Part shown: in pieces, positions 1 to 5,701 of the stretch | How the letters are laid out: each line of letters starts with the position of its first letter | How positions within the stretch are numbered: position 1 is the stretch's first letter | Program-made: the position numbers and the translations under genes | Source of the DNA: UBA1146 sp963854815 | GTDB lineage: Bacteria; Planctomycetota; UBA8108; UBA1146 | Assembly: GCA_963854815.1 (NCBI GenBank) | Contig: CAWLAN010000085.1 | Span: forward strand, 1-11,965 | DNA: 11,965 nucleotides | Reading direction: 5' to 3' | Notes under the pieces: model-generated | Databases searched by the model: none | What the model was told of the DNA's origin: nothing | The model's input: only the letters and a program-made list of their open reading frames with translations

Positions 1-287
1 CGAGCGTCCTCTACTTGCCACCAGCAGATGCCGGAATCCAGATCGTCCGGAGATTCCTGCTCGGTAACGATCGCCCGCACCCCCATCTCGATCGCCTCAG
101 GAATCTTGTCGGTCGCATCGAAGTCATGTCCGCAGATCGCCACGAACAAATCAGTCGGCAACTCTCGATGGTCACTGGAAATCGAGCAGATCGATTGCGG
201 ACAAGAGCCGATCTTCGGTACGCCCAGGATCTCGATGATCAGTTGCTGATCTAGCCTGGACCTCAGTTCCCTTCTCCGTGATTCCAT
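1..287 (-). CDS. murE: MurE, UDP-N-acetylmuramoyl-tripeptide synthetase (N-terminal part only)
   Basis: The cytoplasmic Mur ligase MurE adds the third amino acid (usually meso-diaminopimelate or lysine) to UDP-MurNAc-L-Ala-D-Glu, using ATP, in peptidoglycan precursor synthesis. Only the first 95 codons are in the window; the gene continues past the left edge. The visible part is the Mur N-terminal substrate-binding domain: a segment reading SISSDHRELPTDLFVAICG, then AIEMGVRAIVTE and a W-x-V-x-D-A-R stretch, which match the family's S-x-D-S-R, G-D-L-F-V-A and V-x-D-x-R pattern. The ATG at 287 is chosen because a purine-rich GGGGGAGGGGGAG site lies 8 bases upstream (308-296). The gene overlaps the end of ftsI by 25 bases, so the two are probably translationally coupled. 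The ATP-binding and ligase domains are not visible, so MurF cannot be excluded on sequence alone, but the position directly after ftsI strongly favours MurE. Confidence 0.8.
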   Translation of the reverse strand, partial: MESRRRELRSRLDQQLIIEILGVPKIGSCPQSICSISSDHRELPTDLFVAICGHDFDATDKIPEAIEMGVRAIVTEQESPDDLDSGICWWQVEDA

Positions 288-2320
288 CGATCTGGCTCCC
301 CCTCCCCCTGATCGTCAATATCAGATCTCGGCCCGTTTGGTAGACTATCGGCCCCCGGAAGCCTGTCCAAGCCTCGGCCCCGTGACGGCTCTTTTTTGGC
401 GTCGAGGTCGACGATCTCCAACACCCGCTCGAGACGTCGCTGAACCCGGTTCTGCTTGCTGTGGAGAACCGACTCGAGGATCTCCCGAACCGCAGGGGCT
501 GCCGATCTCGAGGCGTAGTAGAGGTAGTCGTGGGTCGCAGGTTCCTCCACCACTACCATGGCAATCCGCTCGGGATCCTGCCACGGCGCAAAGCCGACGA
601 AACTGGAGATGTAGCGGTCCTCACTGTATCCACCCGCGATAGCCACCTTGGCGGTGCCGGTCTTGCCGGCCATCTCGATGGTTCCCAGCACACCCCTGGC
701 GGTGCCCTTGAGCACAACCTCTCTCATCACATGGCGAACCGTGTAGGCAATCGTTTCATCGGTAACTCTGACAGGCTGGATCTGCTCGAGCCGATCCGTA
801 TCGATACGTAGGATGTGGGGCCTTATCAATTGACCGCCGTTTGCGATGGCACAATAGGCGCGGATGAGTTGCAGTGGTGTCACCTGGATCTCGTATCCGA
901 AAGAAGCCGAGGTCAGGGTGTACCAGCTCCAGCGATCGAGTGGCTTGACAAATCCCGTCTCTTCACGACCCAGATCGATGCCTGTTTTCTCGCCGAGTCC
1001 AAACTTGCGCAGGATTCCATGCACTCTCTTGTCGCCGAGTTTCAATCCGATATCGACGATGCCTATGTTGCTCGATTCGACAATCGCCCCTCTCACGGTG
1101 CGATCCCTCAGCAGATGACTATCGGTGAAGGTCCTCGACTTTCCGGAAAACCGCTGACTCTTGGCCCGAACATCGACCGGATCGTCGAGGTTCATACCCG
1201 CTTCGAGGGCCGCAGTGAGCAAGAACGGCTTCACCACCGATCCGGGTTCCATCGTCATCAGCAGCCAGCGTAGCATCTTGGGAAATGCCTCGGATTCACG
1301 TTTGCTGTTGTAGAGCCCCTGTAATTCACCACGTACCAGGCCCGGATAAGTAGCGATGGCGAGGATCTCTCCGGTTCGAGGATCCATCACGATTCCACTG
1401 ACACTGCGAGCCTCGGTATGAGTGTAGGTGTCCGCCAGAACCGACTCGAGAATCGCCTGTTCCTGGATCCCGATGGTCAGGTGAAGGTCCTCGCCATCGA
1501 TCCGGGGAACTGCCTGGGAGGCCTCCCGGAGTGGACGACCCGAGATGTCGGTCTGCTGACGACGAAGCCCCCTCCGCTCCAGCAGCAGATGGTTGTATTC
1601 CAGTTCTATCCCGTGCAGACCGATCTTTCGATCACCCCTCAGTTCCCCGATCACCAGCGTTCCCGTATCTCCATGAGGATACTGACGGGTGACGATCGGT
1701 TCGAGAGCAGGGATGACAGGGCGACCCAGTTCTCGATGGAGTGCTGTTTTCCCTTCCAGGAAATCCAATTCGTCTCGACCCGACTCGACGGTCCCGATGT
1801 AGAGATACTGATTGAGCGAGCGACGCTCTGGTCTTGCCACACTTTTGTTGAAACGCAGGATCTCGTCGTTGCGACGCGCGACCTCGCGTATCTTGCTGGC
1901 GACTTCTCCCGCAGGCCTCGCAAGTTGCAATCCTGGAAGCAGGAGAGTTTTCTGGATGACACGTTCAAGAGCGGGAATCGAATCCACGCTACCGGTCACC
2001 ACTTCACGGACGAGGGACGCAGAATAAGGATCGAACCCAACTTTCCACGACAAGCGGTCTTCGGCCAAAACGATGCCCTGGCGGTCGTAGATTTTACCTC
2101 GGGACGCCTGTGACCAGTTGCTGCGTGCCTGTGCGGTCGACTGAATCGTGCTCCAGTATTCGGAATCGACCAGTTGCATCCACGCGCTGCGAAGGAGCAC
2201 CGCCAGAAAAGCGGTACCGATCAAGATGAAAATCACAGCGATGATGGTCTCGCCGTCGAAACGAAATCTCTCGGAGGTTTTCTCGCGTACAGAGGAGACC
2301 GCTGCAGGATTCCAGATCAA
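263..2320 (-). CDS. ftsI: FtsI / PBP3-type class B penicillin-binding protein
   Basis: This is the septal peptidoglycan D,D-transpeptidase, anchored in the inner membrane with its catalytic domain in the periplasm. It cross-links new wall at the division site with FtsW. From the chosen start it has 685 residues. A short cytoplasmic N-terminus is followed by one membrane segment (about residues 25-50, TIIAVIFILIGTAFLAVLL). A class B dimerisation motif (RGKIYDRQGIVLAED) comes next. The transpeptidase motifs are all present: S361-V-V-K364, S416-S-N418 and K553-T-G-T. No PASTA domain is evident; the last 60 or so residues are charged and probably disordered. The start is uncertain. TTG at 2320 overlaps the ftsL stop as TTGA and follows an AGAAGG site, so I prefer it; an in-frame TTG at 2377 would add 19 residues and overlap ftsL by 61 bases. 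Confidence 0.95.
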   Translation of the reverse strand: MIWNPAAVSSVREKTSERFRFDGETIIAVIFILIGTAFLAVLLRSAWMQLVDSEYWSTIQSTAQARSNWSQASRGKIYDRQGIVLAEDRLSWKVGFDPYSASLVREVVTGSVDSIPALERVIQKTLLLPGLQLARPAGEVASKIREVARRNDEILRFNKSVARPERRSLNQYLYIGTVESGRDELDFLEGKTALHRELGRPVIPALEPIVTRQYPHGDTGTLVIGELRGDRKIGLHGIELEYNHLLLERRGLRRQQTDISGRPLREASQAVPRIDGEDLHLTIGIQEQAILESVLADTYTHTEARSVSGIVMDPRTGEILAIATYPGLVRGELQGLYNSKRESEAFPKMLRWLLMTMEPGSVVKPFLLTAALEAGMNLDDPVDVRAKSQRFSGKSRTFTDSHLLRDRTVRGAIVESSNIGIVDIGLKLGDKRVHGILRKFGLGEKTGIDLGREETGFVKPLDRWSWYTLTSASFGYEIQVTPLQLIRAYCAIANGGQLIRPHILRIDTDRLEQIQPVRVTDETIAYTVRHVMREVVLKGTARGVLGTIEMAGKTGTAKVAIAGGYSEDRYISSFVGFAPWQDPERIAMVVVEEPATHDYLYYASRSAAPAVREILESVLHSKQNRVQRRLERVLEIVDLDAKKEPSRGRGLDRLPGADSLPNGPRSDIDDQGEGEPDRWNHGEGN

Positions 2321-2646
2321 TCTCCGTACCCTTCTTCCACCCTCAGGTGCTCCGTGAGGGGCAGCGGTGATTCCCAACGGTTGCCATCACTCTCGAAGGA
2401 AAGTGCCATTTCGGCTGAAATGGTCTCTTCATCGGGGACCATCTCAGATGCACTCCAGGTGATGCTGACCATACGAGCTTGATAACTAGTTCTTGCCGAG
2501 GAGAGATCCTGCCGGATGCGGCTCAGTTGTTGCTGCTGCTTCTCGATGCCGTGCCGCAGACGAATTTGCAGGGACCCATCACGCGCCAGATCGAAGCCCA
2601 GCACGAACAGACACGCCGTCATCAGAGACAGTCGAAAGGCGTTCAT
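2317..2646 (-). CDS. ftsL: FtsL-like small membrane protein of the divisome
   Basis: This 109-residue protein sits exactly where FtsL is found, between rsmH and ftsI. FtsL is a bitopic protein that, with FtsB and FtsQ, activates FtsWI. Here a hydrophobic segment lies at about residues 4-20 (RLSLMTACLFVLGF), with almost no cytoplasmic tail. A glutamine-rich coiled-coil-like stretch follows (about 33-60, IEKQQQQLSRIRQDLSSA), and then a C-terminal part of about 50 residues with no recognised motif. FtsL sequences diverge so much that position and topology carry the assignment; residue similarity alone would not. The ATG overlaps the rsmH stop (ATGA), and GGGAG lies 7 bases upstream (2658-2654). 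The cytoplasmic segment is much shorter than in E. coli FtsL, and the N-terminus could alternatively act as a signal peptide. Confidence 0.7.
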   Translation of the reverse strand: MNAFRLSLMTACLFVLGFDLARDGSLQIRLRHGIEKQQQQLSRIRQDLSSARTSYQARMVSITWSASEMVPDEETISAEMALSFESDGNRWESPLPLTEHLRVEEGYGD

Positions 2647-3533
2647 CGATCTACTCCCAGCCTGCAGATGATCCGCATCCTCGCGGATCGAGAACGTGAA
2701 TTCCTGCTCACTTCTTTCATCGAAGGTCGTACAGGTCGGGGTGTCACGAGACGGTGGTCCCCCTCCTGGGCGAGGGTCCGAAAAGTTGCCTTCACCTTTC
2801 GATCCTCGAGCGAGTGATAGGAGATGACCGCCAATCTTCCTCCCGGAGAGAGCAGACTTCCAACGCGATCGAGAAGATGTTGAAGAGCTTCCAGTTCACC
2901 ATTGACGGCGATGCGAAGAGCCTGAAAGGTACGAGTGGCGGCATCGACTTTGCTGTCGCCCTTGTTCGGGACAGTAGCCCGGATCACCGATGCAAGGCGC
3001 CCCGTCGTGCGAATCGGTTGCTCGGCTCGCGCACGAATGATCGCCGCAGCGATCCTGCGAGCATGACGGTCCTCACCCAGTTCTGTGATCAAAGTCACGA
3101 GTTGTCCCTCCGTAATCCCTTCGAGCAATTGAGCAGCGGTTCCCTCTCGGGTCGGGTCCATGCGCATGTCGAGTGGACCGTCATTGCGAAAAGAGAAGCC
3201 CCTTTCCGGAACATCCAGTTGCGGCGAAGACACTCCCAGATCTGCCAGTACCAGATCCCAGGTGCCACTTCCGATACTCTGCTTGAGACCGGGAAGGTCT
3301 CCAAAGTTGCCATGAACCAGTTCGGTTCGATCGGCGGGCAGCAGTTCGACTGCATCAGCGAGGGCATCGGGATCACGGTCGACCCCGAGCAACCGGCCGT
3401 CGGGAGCGGTCTTCTTGAGAATCTCGATGGCGTGCCCGCCCCGGCCGAGGGTCAGATCGAGCAGGTTCTCGCCTGCCCTGGGATCCAGTCCCTGAACCAC
3501 TTCGTCCAGCAGGACCGGAATGTGTCCGTTCAT
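2643..3533 (-). CDS. rsmH: RsmH (MraW), 16S rRNA m4C1402 methyltransferase
   Basis: RsmH is the S-adenosylmethionine-dependent enzyme that N4-methylates C1402 of 16S rRNA in the ribosomal P site. At 296 residues it has typical family length. Visible motifs are the N-terminal HIPVLLDEVV, the SAM-binding loop DLTLGRGGHA (26-35), the acidic G-V-D-R-D-P strand end (50-55), ADLGVSSPQLD with the downstream RGFSFR and PLDMRMD segments, and the C-terminal VISYHSLEDRKVK. The family's usual second Gly in the SAM loop is Arg31 here, and the usual F of SFHSLEDR is Tyr; both look tolerable. The ATG at 3533 has CCGGAG upstream with an 8-base spacer. The stop overlaps the ftsL start by ATGA. It lies 18 bases after the small gene, in the usual dcw position downstream of mraZ. 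Confidence 0.96.
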   Translation of the reverse strand: MNGHIPVLLDEVVQGLDPRAGENLLDLTLGRGGHAIEILKKTAPDGRLLGVDRDPDALADAVELLPADRTELVHGNFGDLPGLKQSIGSGTWDLVLADLGVSSPQLDVPERGFSFRNDGPLDMRMDPTREGTAAQLLEGITEGQLVTLITELGEDRHARRIAAAIIRARAEQPIRTTGRLASVIRATVPNKGDSKVDAATRTFQALRIAVNGELEALQHLLDRVGSLLSPGGRLAVISYHSLEDRKVKATFRTLAQEGDHRLVTPRPVRPSMKEVSRNSRSRSARMRIICRLGVDR

Positions 3534-3551
3534 CCGTCATGCTCCGGTTCC

Positions 3552-3815
3552 TCAGGCTGGGTCCGGCATCGGTGCAATCGCCCTGGCAAATGCACGTGCT
3601 CGTGCCGCCAAATGAAGTTCTCTAGAAAACCGGACTCCCGGTACCCCACGTCGCTTGGCCCTCTGAAGTCGCTCCCACAACTGGTCGATATCCTGAAGAA
3701 CCGATTCCGGGGCATGGTCCAGCGGACGCCCCGTCTGAATGTATTCACGAACCCTCTGGATGACCAACTTCTGGGACCTTTCCGGATCCACATGCTGTTC
3801 GATCAAAGAGATCAT
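3552..3815 (-). CDS. Small uncharacterised protein between mraZ and rsmH
   Basis: I do not recognise this 87-residue protein. It is soluble-looking and probably mostly helical, starting MISLIEQHVDPERSQKLVIQ and ending in an arginine- and alanine-rich helix (about 65-82); it has no cysteine, membrane segment or signal peptide. Support for translation comes from a strong AGGGGGA ribosome-binding site 5 bases before the ATG (3827-3821), and from its snug fit: it begins 21 bases after mraZ and ends 18 bases before rsmH, which has its own site. Hydrophobic residues recur at helical spacing. A second reading frame of equal length on the same strand (3530-3793) has a less protein-like composition and no comparable start signal, so I take it as a shadow. 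The usual dcw order has rsmH directly after mraZ, so this is an insertion or lineage-specific gene. No function is assigned. Confidence 0.65.
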   Translation of the reverse strand: MISLIEQHVDPERSQKLVIQRVREYIQTGRPLDHAPESVLQDIDQLWERLQRAKRRGVPGVRFSRELHLAARARAFARAIAPMPDPA

Positions 3816-3836
3816 TCGCTTCCCCCTGTTTCCCCA

Positions 3837-4382
3837 TTACCCGGTGACCCATTCCCCATGAGTGACCGGAGGCCTAGTTTCATCCTCGGATTGCTTTCTC
3901 CCGAGGAACATCTGCATCCTCTTGGCGTAAGCTCCGTGCTCTTCCAGGAACAATTCCAAACGCTCCCGGTATGTATCTCTGTCTTCCTCTCTCTGGCGCC
4001 ACAGTTCGGCATCCCAGATCTCGATCCGGTCGAAACAACCGACCAGGACCAGATCCCTGTCGAGTTGCGCCCACCCTCTTAACCGTTCGCTCAGAAGAAC
4101 CCGCCCCTGCCGATCGGGAGTCAGGTCTTCTGCTTGACCAAAGAAATCTCTCTGCAATTCGTGGAGTTCTGAAGAACCGCGCTCGAAGCGGCGCATGTCG
4201 GCGGAAATCCGCTCCCATTCGGCCTGGGTGTAGATCCACAAACAGGGAGTGGTTCCGGCAGTGGCAACAAACCCCTCACCGTCGGCACGGGGATCGATCT
4301 TCGAACGCAGACGAGACGGCACGATGACTCGGCCCTTTTCGTCGAGCGTCAGTTGGAACTGCCCCTTGAAGTGAGCTGCCAT
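3837..4382 (-). CDS. mraZ: MraZ, transcriptional regulator of the dcw cluster
   Basis: MraZ is a ring-forming DNA-binding protein with two AbrB/SpoVT-type domains that controls its own dcw operon by binding direct repeats near the promoter. This copy has 181 residues, longer than the roughly 150 of E. coli, with a charged C-terminal extension. Both signature motifs are visible: LDEKGRVIVPSRLR at 13-26 in the first half, and PDRQGRVLL followed by LVLVGCFDRIEIWD in the second (from about 89). The reading frame is open further upstream to 4463. I chose the ATG at 4382 because it starts the conserved MAAHFKGQF segment and has an excellent GGTGGAG site 6 bases upstream (4395-4389). It is the first gene of the minus-strand operon. 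The repeats upstream at 4450-4497 are the likely target of this protein, which suggests autoregulation. Confidence 0.95.
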   Translation of the reverse strand: MAAHFKGQFQLTLDEKGRVIVPSRLRSKIDPRADGEGFVATAGTTPCLWIYTQAEWERISADMRRFERGSSELHELQRDFFGQAEDLTPDRQGRVLLSERLRGWAQLDRDLVLVGCFDRIEIWDAELWRQREEDRDTYRERLELFLEEHGAYAKRMQMFLGRKQSEDETRPPVTHGEWVTG

Positions 4383-4388
4383 GGCGAT

Positions 4389-4395
4389 CTCCACC
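4389..4395 (-). promoter_or_regulatory. Ribosome-binding site of mraZ
   Basis: GGTGGAG, 6 bases before the ATG at 4382. It decides the mraZ start, because the frame is open for a further 27 codons upstream with no comparable site. Confidence 0.75.
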
Positions 4396-4449
4396 TCGGT
4401 CTGCTTGCCCCGGTGGGTTGTTGGCGCCGACTCGACCCGGCCTTGCGCG

Positions 4450-4497
4450 CCCCAACCCTCCAAGTGCCTCCACTTAGCCCCACTTTATGGGCACTTT
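4450..4497 (-). promoter_or_regulatory. MraZ-box array (operator of the dcw operon)
   Basis: Read on the minus strand, five repeat units follow each other at 11, 10, 10 and 10 bases: AAAGTGC (4497-4491), AAAGTGG (4486-4480), TAAGTGG (4476-4470), CACTTGG (4466-4460) and GTTGGGG (4456-4450). The first three are close matches, and the last two keep only the TGG part. Known MraZ targets are direct repeats of about this spacing: TGGG-type repeats with 5-base spacers in E. coli, and AAAGTGK-type repeats in mycoplasmas. The array sits 68-115 bases before the mraZ start and overlaps a possible -10 box, which would fit repression by MraZ. The pattern is seen directly; binding is inferred. Confidence 0.75.
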
Positions 4498-4510
4498 TCT
4501 CCAAAACAAG
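4484..4510 (-). promoter_or_regulatory. Possible promoter of the mraZ-led operon
   Basis: A CATAAA element (4489-4484) resembles a -10 box and overlaps the second MraZ repeat. The best -35 candidate is CTTGTT or TTGTTT (4510-4504), but the spacing of 14-15 bases is short and the match poor. Transcription would begin near 4477 and give a leader of about 95 bases. The assignment rests mainly on its position inside the MraZ boxes. Confidence 0.3.
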
Positions 4511-4583
4511 ACACTGCTTTTCACAGGTTCTTATTCTCAAAGGGTTTGCAGCAGTCACCCACAACCAGTACCGTCTCCACCTC

Positions 4584-4615
4584 GGACCACCCCCGTATCT
4601 TGTGGACCACACCCC
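4584..4615. repeat. Imperfect direct repeat GGACCAC(A)CCC, 20-base period
   Basis: GGACCACCCCC (4584-4594) and GGACCACACCCC (4604-4615) lie exactly 20 bases apart, so both would face the same side of the helix, about 75-105 bases upstream of the possible mraZ -35 region. This could be a binding site for a regulator; with two copies it could also be chance. Confidence 0.35.
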
Positions 4616-4831
4616 AAAAAAAATTCAAATCGCAACAAGGTGCTCGTGGATGACCATTGAAGGCAATTCGGTGGCTCACAAGCGTGACCTTGGCGGAACA
4701 ACGCATCGGTACTGTCAGGCTGAATTGGAGATCAGGTGGGGCGATGTGGCGATGAAGTGGCAGCGTCAGTGAACTGTGCAGCGCTGATCGAGGCCGAGAT
4801 CGAGCGCCCGCATGCCACCGGTCAGGGTGAA

Positions 4832-4852
4832 GGCGCTTGCGGCTGCAGCGCC
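4832..4852 (-). terminator. Hairpin after the zinc-motif gene, weak terminator candidate
   Basis: A perfect 6-base-pair stem (GGCGCT with AGCGCC) encloses a 9-base loop, 13 bases after the stop of the gene ending at 4866. No T-tract follows, so intrinsic termination would be weak. It could be a plain RNA 3' hairpin. Confidence 0.3.
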
Positions 4853-4865
4853 GGATCAGATGGTT

Positions 4866-5561
4866 CTAGCCGAACAGTTGCTCGAACTCGGCAATCGCCT
4901 GCTCCAGCACCTGGGAGTCGATTCTGGGCACGGGTACACGGTGCAAATTGCCACCCCTTTCCCGCACCACCAGATGATCCCCCTGATGCTGTTCCCAGCG
5001 CAGCGCCCGTTTTCGGACCAGAAACAACGCCAGCAGGTAGGCCAGTCGCTCTCGATCGGCCTGTTTGGAGACTCGCAGCCCTGTGGTGGTCGAACAAGCC
5101 ACCTCCGATGGCTGCTGGCGGTCAGCGTCATCGGGCTGCTGTGGTTTCGATTCGGTCGACTCGACCTCGAGCAGGGACAGAAAAGTGGCCTGAAGGGAGG
5201 CGATGTTGACGATAGCGCGCGGAGGATCGTGCGGAGCCGGTACCGAGGTCTTCCAGCGGGCGTAGTGCTGCCCTGGTTCCAGAGAGTCGATACAGGACTC
5301 GCAGTGATCCTGGCGGCAAAAGAACGCTGCGACGCTGTCGGGCTCAGTCGGTTCCTCGTCAGTGGCTCGTAAAACGGTCCAGAACGGGGTTCCGCGGGCG
5401 ATCTCCTGCTGGCAGCCATGGCAACAGCGGCGAGATCCGTCGACGCTCCACCGACCACCGCCAACGACTCGCTGCTGCTCCTCCTTGAGCCTAGCATAGG
5501 CGGGACGGACACCTCCTGAGCGGTCATTCGGTTGTTTGGGTCGATCGTCGGTCGAATTCAA
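4866..5561 (-). CDS. Uncharacterised zinc-motif protein, planctomycete-type hypothetical
   Basis: This 231-residue protein has no function I can name. A polar N-terminus of about 40 residues precedes a cysteine-rich module: C46-C47-x2-C50, then C82-x4-C87-x2-C90 with His86 close by. That arrangement suits a structural zinc site. A W-K-T-S-V-P-x-P segment follows, then a low-complexity Gln/Asp/Ser linker. The C-terminal domain starts with a hydrophobic AYLLALFLVRKRALRWE helix, continues in basic and strand-like sequence, and ends in LEQAIAEFEQLFG. From memory, this layout (Cys module, W-K/W-W segment, Y-x-L-A-L-L-L-x-R-K/R-R helix) resembles hypothetical proteins frequent in Planctomycetota; I could not check it. 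The TTG start at 5561 is supported by AAGAGG 5 bases upstream (5572-5567). It is probably a separate unit, divergent from dnaE and about 370 bases before the dcw promoter. Confidence 0.8.
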   Translation of the reverse strand: MNSTDDRPKQPNDRSGGVRPAYARLKEEQQRVVGGGRWSVDGSRRCCHGCQQEIARGTPFWTVLRATDEEPTEPDSVAAFFCRQDHCESCIDSLEPGQHYARWKTSVPAPHDPPRAIVNIASLQATFLSLLEVESTESKPQQPDDADRQQPSEVACSTTTGLRVSKQADRERLAYLLALFLVRKRALRWEQHQGDHLVVRERGGNLHRVPVPRIDSQVLEQAIAEFEQLFG

Positions 5562-5621
5562 GGAAACCTCTTTCCCCTGAGGATCACATCCTCGGCAGCG
5601 GGCATCAAGTCTCCGTGGGGC

Positions 5622-5650
5622 TTGCCAGTAACCGTGATGAGGCCTACAAC
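5622..5650 (+). promoter_or_regulatory. Predicted sigma70-type promoter of dnaE
   Basis: TTGCCA (5622-5627, five of six matches to the -35 consensus) and TACAAC (5645-5650, four of six to the -10) are separated by the ideal 17 bases. Transcription would begin near 5657, giving a leader of about 45 bases to the TTG at 5702. This also argues against in-frame starts upstream of 5657. Confidence 0.55.
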
Positions 5651-5690
5651 CGGATGCCCGGAAACACCATCGAGGGTTCTAGATATGCTT

Positions 5691-5696
5691 GGGGAG
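5691..5696 (+). promoter_or_regulatory. Ribosome-binding site deciding the dnaE start
   Basis: GGGGAG lies 5 bases before the TTG at 5702. No in-frame start further upstream, including the ATG at 5654, has such a site. Confidence 0.7.
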
Positions 5697-5701
5697 TATC
5701 C

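Larger units (their letters stand above)
4383..4865. other. Intergenic region between mraZ and the zinc-motif gene
   Basis: This is 483 bases without a convincing gene. The mraZ-proximal part holds the ribosome-binding site, the MraZ-box array and a possible promoter. Between about 4500 and 4830 I see an A8 tract (4616-4623), two GGACCAC direct repeats and a hairpin near 4832-4852, but no tRNA, riboswitch or recognisable small RNA. Short open frames here lack ribosome-binding sites or run into the flanking genes. GATC sites, dense in the coding parts, are nearly absent from 4501-4740. Confidence 0.6.

Noticed and set aside
3530..3793. Alternative 87-codon minus-strand frame overlapping the small gene
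   Set aside because: It overlaps the rsmH start, lacks a good ribosome-binding site and is rich in Arg, Trp and Gly without helical periodicity. The frame at 3552-3815 fits better.
2754..4082. A 442-codon open frame on the plus strand opposite rsmH, the small gene and mraZ
   Set aside because: It is antisense to three well-supported genes, its protein has no recognisable motif, and it crosses gene boundaries. Long antisense frames are expected at this base composition.
4383..4463. N-terminal extension of MraZ by 27 residues
   Set aside because: It would begin inside the MraZ-box array and precede the conserved start; the GGTGGAG site points to the ATG at 4382.
4555..4608. DnaA-box-like words (TCACCCACA and TGTGGACCA), suggesting an origin
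   Set aside because: Each differs from the consensus at two or three positions, they are too few, and no dnaA or dnaN gene or AT-rich unwinding region is nearby.
4600..4800. Possible small RNA (SRP RNA or tRNA) in the intergenic region
   Set aside because: I found no SRP core loop, no tRNA T-loop or CCA end, and no stable stem before the A8/T8 tract.
4812..5372. Plus-strand open frame opposite the zinc-motif gene
   Set aside because: The minus strand has the cysteine clusters, a good ribosome-binding site and family-like C-terminus; the plus frame has none of these.
5615..5701. N-terminal extension of DnaE by 29 residues
   Set aside because: It overlaps the predicted promoter and has no similarity to DnaE N-termini; GGGGAG precedes the TTG at 5702.
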